Part shown: positions 61,501 to 64,000 of the stretch, in pieces
Layout of the letters: every line of letters starts with the position of its first letter
Numbering within the stretch: position 1 is the stretch's first letter
NCBI GenBank assembly: GCA_027596075.1
Contig: JADGJC010000040.1
Span: forward strand, 124,001-188,000
Origin: Rhizophlyctis rosea
Lineage: Eukaryota > Chytridiomycota > Chytridiomycetes > Rhizophlyctidales > Rhizophlyctidaceae
Direction: 5' to 3'
Length of the DNA: 64,000 bases
Position numbers and translations under genes: made by a program
The notes under the pieces: generated by a model
The model's input: the letters and a program-made list of their open reading frames with translations, nothing else
The model's database searches: none
Told to the model about the DNA's origin: nothing

Positions 61501-61849
61501 CATTGCCTTCGGATCATTGCGCAGCAAAACCAAACGTGTCATTACGAGATAAACATTGACCGCATGCTTTTGCAGCCGAGAGGTTCGCAGTGCATATACA
61601 TCAAGAAATACGCACATCTTAGGTCGGCGTTTGAGATGGCGCTCCTAGAGCACGAATGCAAAGGGAAGAAATTGTGTGTCCCCATGCTTACCAAATCGGC
61701 AAATGTCACCTAGGAGGAACGGATGCCGGCAATCCCGGAACGCTTGGTATGATTTGGATATTTACAAACTTTACACCTTCACCTAAATACAATTTGAACA
61801 ACTATGGATACAAGGCTCCTCTTGCACACCAGGCAAACACTCGCCTAAT
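55543..61849. other. Gene desert, no supportable gene
   Basis: About 6.3 kb with only short frames. Most lack ATG starts or domains. The single listed candidate is at 61324-61617. No transposon termini, tRNAs or satellites recognised. Confidence 0.5.
61324..61617 (-). CDS. Small hypothetical protein
   Basis: A 97-residue ATG frame (MCVFLDVYALRTSRLQKH, then MTRLVLLRNDPKAMYMHSN) whose second half has balanced, protein-like composition (FYATLTLKPLGAWRAAK). It ends 0.23 kb beyond the 3' end of the SDR gene on the same strand. No homolog recognised; possibly a relic exon. Confidence 0.25.
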   Translation of the reverse strand: MCVFLDVYALRTSRLQKHAVNVYLVMTRLVLLRNDPKAMYMHSNASDGQMPIKFYATLTLKPLGAWRAAKTNDLLLYQRIETCGMLPTSQTRRLVKL

Positions 61850-62946
61850 TTACACCTGCACACTCACACTCCCCGTAATCCTCCTCCCCTCCTCCACCAG
61901 ATACTCCCAACAACCCCCTTTGATCCCACTCTTCCTCATCCCCTCCAACACCTCCTCCGTCTTCCTGCTCGCACTCTCATTAACCTCATCCGTAGAGTAA
62001 ACCCCACTCCCCTCCTTCCCATCCGTCCCCCTTGCAACCTTCGCCCCCACACCTTCAACGGGCACCCCCGACACCGACGCATCACTCTGCGCAGGATACC
62101 GCGCACTGGTACAAGCGTACAGGTGTCGTTCACCACTTTCCTCAGGCTTGATGAAGAGGAATGGACCCAGAATACCAAACGTAACGTTCATAACAACAGC
62201 AATAGGACCTTTCATATCTCGTCCGATGTTTGTCTTGACGGGTCCGGGGAAGTCATGAATGAACGACACATCCGGTGCGCGGGATTGGAGTTCCTCTAAT
62301 GCGAAGGTATGTTGTGATGCTAGGTATCCTCGGCCTTTTAGCATGGCGAGTTTGCCGGTATCATGGTCGGACGGGTCGTCGATGGGACCTTCTTTTGTGC
62401 CGGTGAAGATGGAGACGACGCGGCGGAGGTGGGTAGCGGCGCGGAGGAGGGGGAGGAGGTTGCGGATGAAGCGGATGCGGGAGTGGTGGGCTAGTGTCCA
62501 GGATTGGAGGGGGCCTTCGGATGTTCCTGCGGTGGGAGCAATATGTCAATGTTGCTGCTGCGAGCATGTCCAGTCCAGTGCGACATATACGTACTTGCAG
62601 TGAAATCCATACTGCCAGTGGAAACCACCAACAAGTTGATGAACTTTTCTTTAGCGATAATCTCCTTGCTGACAGTGTCCACATTGACAAGCAATGACGC
62701 GTCGACTGGCATAAAGATGTATTCGCCTTTCGGGTTTAGCTCCTTGCATTCTGCAATGATCCGGTCGGCGGCTTGCTGAGATCGACCGAGGATGTAAATT
62801 CGGGGTTCGGGGACATGTTTAGCGAACGCTTTGAGTGTGAATTCGCCAATTCCACTTGTGCCACCGAAGACGACGGCAACGAGACGGGTGGGAAGGGTGG
62901 ACGCGATTCTGACGTTGGAGGCGTGAACTTCGTCGAGGCTGACCAT
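61850..62946 (-). CDS. Atypical short-chain dehydrogenase/reductase (SDR), fungal type
   Basis: Exons (minus): 62946-62595 and 62526-61850, with one 68-bp intron (GTACGT donor, CAG acceptor, phase 1); 342 residues. The ATG at 62946 is preferred; the upstream extension lacks an ATG. The Rossmann fold begins with a strand and the nucleotide motif FGGTSGIGE (27-35), followed by the LGRS turn that reads the cofactor ribose and by VDAS (81-84), which contacts adenine. STG (109-111) replaces the classical NNAG. The junction yields TARTSEGPLQSW, then HHSRIRFIRNLLPLLRAA and RVVSIFTGTKEGP, typical of a fungal SDR group found with secondary-metabolism and hypothetical oxidoreductases. No clear Tyr-x-x-x-Lys active site is visible at the expected place, so catalysis is uncertain. 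The C-terminal third (FGILGPFLFIKPEESGERH) is conserved in that group. Substrate unknown. Confidence 0.85.
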
Positions 62947-63472
62947 GGTAAATGTTGGTATTGGATAGCAATGGAAAGAGACGGAGGAAAGCGAAATTGG
63001 TGCCGGGCATTTATGGAGATCCAGGATCAAGATTCATACACTGCGCAGGTTGTGACACAAGATGCGGAAAAACGACTCAGTTCTACGTGGTCAATGTCCA
63101 CTTGAAGAACAAAAAGCCTAACGCAAGCAGGCTGCGCACTGCCGATGCCCGGCTCCGACCCCTTTTGCGGAAATATCGTGGTGAAAGCATGGGTTCTGCG
63201 CATGTGAGTGCCGCCCAGATTGGTGGAAGAAACTGAAAGCGAAAGGAAGATCAGGGTGGCAGTTCAGAGTTCGGACGGTAATCGGACCGCACGGAGTTCC
63301 GGATCCCGGATCTATTCTGCTCCGACGGCCTCAAGGCTCCGAAAATATCCCTTGCTTGCTTACGTGATCGAGCGAAGGGTCGGAACGATAACGTAAGTCG
63401 ATTTAGGGGGCTTCGAGCCAAATGGCAGCCTTGGCTGCAAACCCATCCCGTTCACATCCCGCTACCCTCACC
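62947..63472. promoter_or_regulatory. Divergent promoter region between the SDR and the small acylated-protein gene
   Basis: 526 bp between the two start codons, carrying both promoters. Open frames across it are extensions of the neighbours from non-ATG codons. No specific motif recognised. Confidence 0.5.
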
Positions 63473-63856
63473 ATGGGCATATGCACATCCAAGCGAACCG
63501 AGCCCAAAACGTCCTCCAATCCCGCCGCACTACCGTCAACAACAGCAACACATTCCTTCATACCTTTCCACCAAACTGAATTTGCATCCCTGCCTCTCGA
63601 AAAGCTTCTCCTCTCCGAAGACGACGAGCGTCACAAACGCTTCAAACAATGGTGTCGGACGTCCCCAAATAAGCATGCGCGGCTAGTGGAGATGTTGGAG
63701 TGCGGGGAGGCGATCTGGAAGAGAGGGAATCTGTATGTCCAGGGCAAGAGGTGGGTGTTGGTCATTCAGAATGGCCTTAGAGTTGTGGGTACAGCGACAG
63801 ATACGCGTGAGCATGATCATCGAAGTTGCGACGTTCCCGCGGGGTTTGGAACATAG
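63473..63856 (+). CDS. Small protein with N-terminal myristoylation/palmitoylation signal (hypothetical)
   Basis: 127 residues from an ATG in good context (CTCACCATGGGC). The N-terminus MGICTSKRTEP fits an N-myristoylation site at Gly2 with a palmitoylatable Cys4, predicting a peripheral membrane protein. The middle is Ser/Thr/Pro-rich; residues 45-85 are charged and helical (LLSEDDERHKRFKQWCR). The sequence RWVLVIQNGLRVVG near the end resembles a beta-rich core, and a GTACAG site directly after it could be a splice donor, so the real C-terminus may lie beyond this frame or outside the window. An in-frame upstream extension to 63422 exists but would bury the acylation signal. Confidence 0.55.
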   Translation: MGICTSKRTEPKTSSNPAALPSTTATHSFIPFHQTEFASLPLEKLLLSEDDERHKRFKQWCRTSPNKHARLVEMLECGEAIWKRGNLYVQGKRWVLVIQNGLRVVGTATDTREHDHRSCDVPAGFGT

Positions 63857-64000
63857 TTGCACACTGAGGAGACCGTCTCTGTTCTTTTTGCGCTTTTGGA
63901 AGGGGCGTGTTGTCAAAGGGAACATGCTCGCATGTAATCTACAGAAGGATAATGAGCGTGATATAGTCGAACTGGACAAAGATTTTTAACTTTACAAACT
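63857..64000. other. Window edge, no separate gene
   Basis: The last 144 bp may contain a further exon of the small acylated-protein gene; an open plus-strand frame runs through 63989. Nothing else is visible. Confidence 0.4.

Overview
The window looks like nuclear DNA of an early-diverging, probably chytrid-like, fungus (inference). The genes are eukaryotic and most have several short introns of about 50-130 bp with GTATGT/GTAAGT/GTGAGT donors. The recognisable products are a mitochondrial ribosomal protein, a Dbp2-type helicase, a Nab3/NCOA5-like RNA-binding protein and F-box/ankyrin proteins. No bacterial operon, CRISPR, tRNA or rRNA was recognised. A 10-N assembly gap lies at 23415-23424.

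Layout. 1-6.3 kb: no supportable gene. 6.3-10.1 kb: a secreted Ser/Thr/Pro-rich protein (minus) divergent from mitochondrial uL3m (plus, three exons). 10.1-15.5 kb: at least three badly decayed tandem repeat units that begin with a copy of the uL3m 3' flank. 15.5-17.4 kb: the five-exon DEAD-box helicase. 17.4-23.2 kb: gene-poor. 23.2-38.1 kb: a tandem array of three minus-strand F-box-like/ankyrin-repeat genes (copies A, B, C) plus the 3' remnant of a fourth (D). 40.7-44.9 kb: a six-exon four-helix membrane protein, a possibly broken soluble protein gene, and a convergent membrane protein with an N-terminal CxxCxxCxxC cluster. 48.5-51.9 kb: the Nab3/NCOA5-like protein (acidic and poly-Q N-terminus, RRM, RS domain, anticodon-binding-like fold, Q-rich C-terminus). 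51.9-61.8 kb: a 10-kb gene-poor stretch with coding-like fragments. 61.8-64 kb: an atypical short-chain dehydrogenase (minus) divergent from a small, possibly N-myristoylated protein (plus).

The most interesting element is the ankyrin array. The copies share exon boundaries and phases, an upstream GCGCCACGGGT element and a conserved 3' flank, yet each differs in integrity. A carries a +1 frameshift and the gap. B lost 7 nt at an exon end but could be rescued by a donor 4 nt downstream. C needs either a 55-nt micro-intron or a frameshift and has fused two repeats. This looks like birth-and-death evolution of a fast-changing recognition or adaptor family. The housekeeping genes (uL3m, helicase, Nab3-like) look intact and are not functionally linked to the array. 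All gene models were built by hand from splice signals and reading-frame continuity, without alignment tools.
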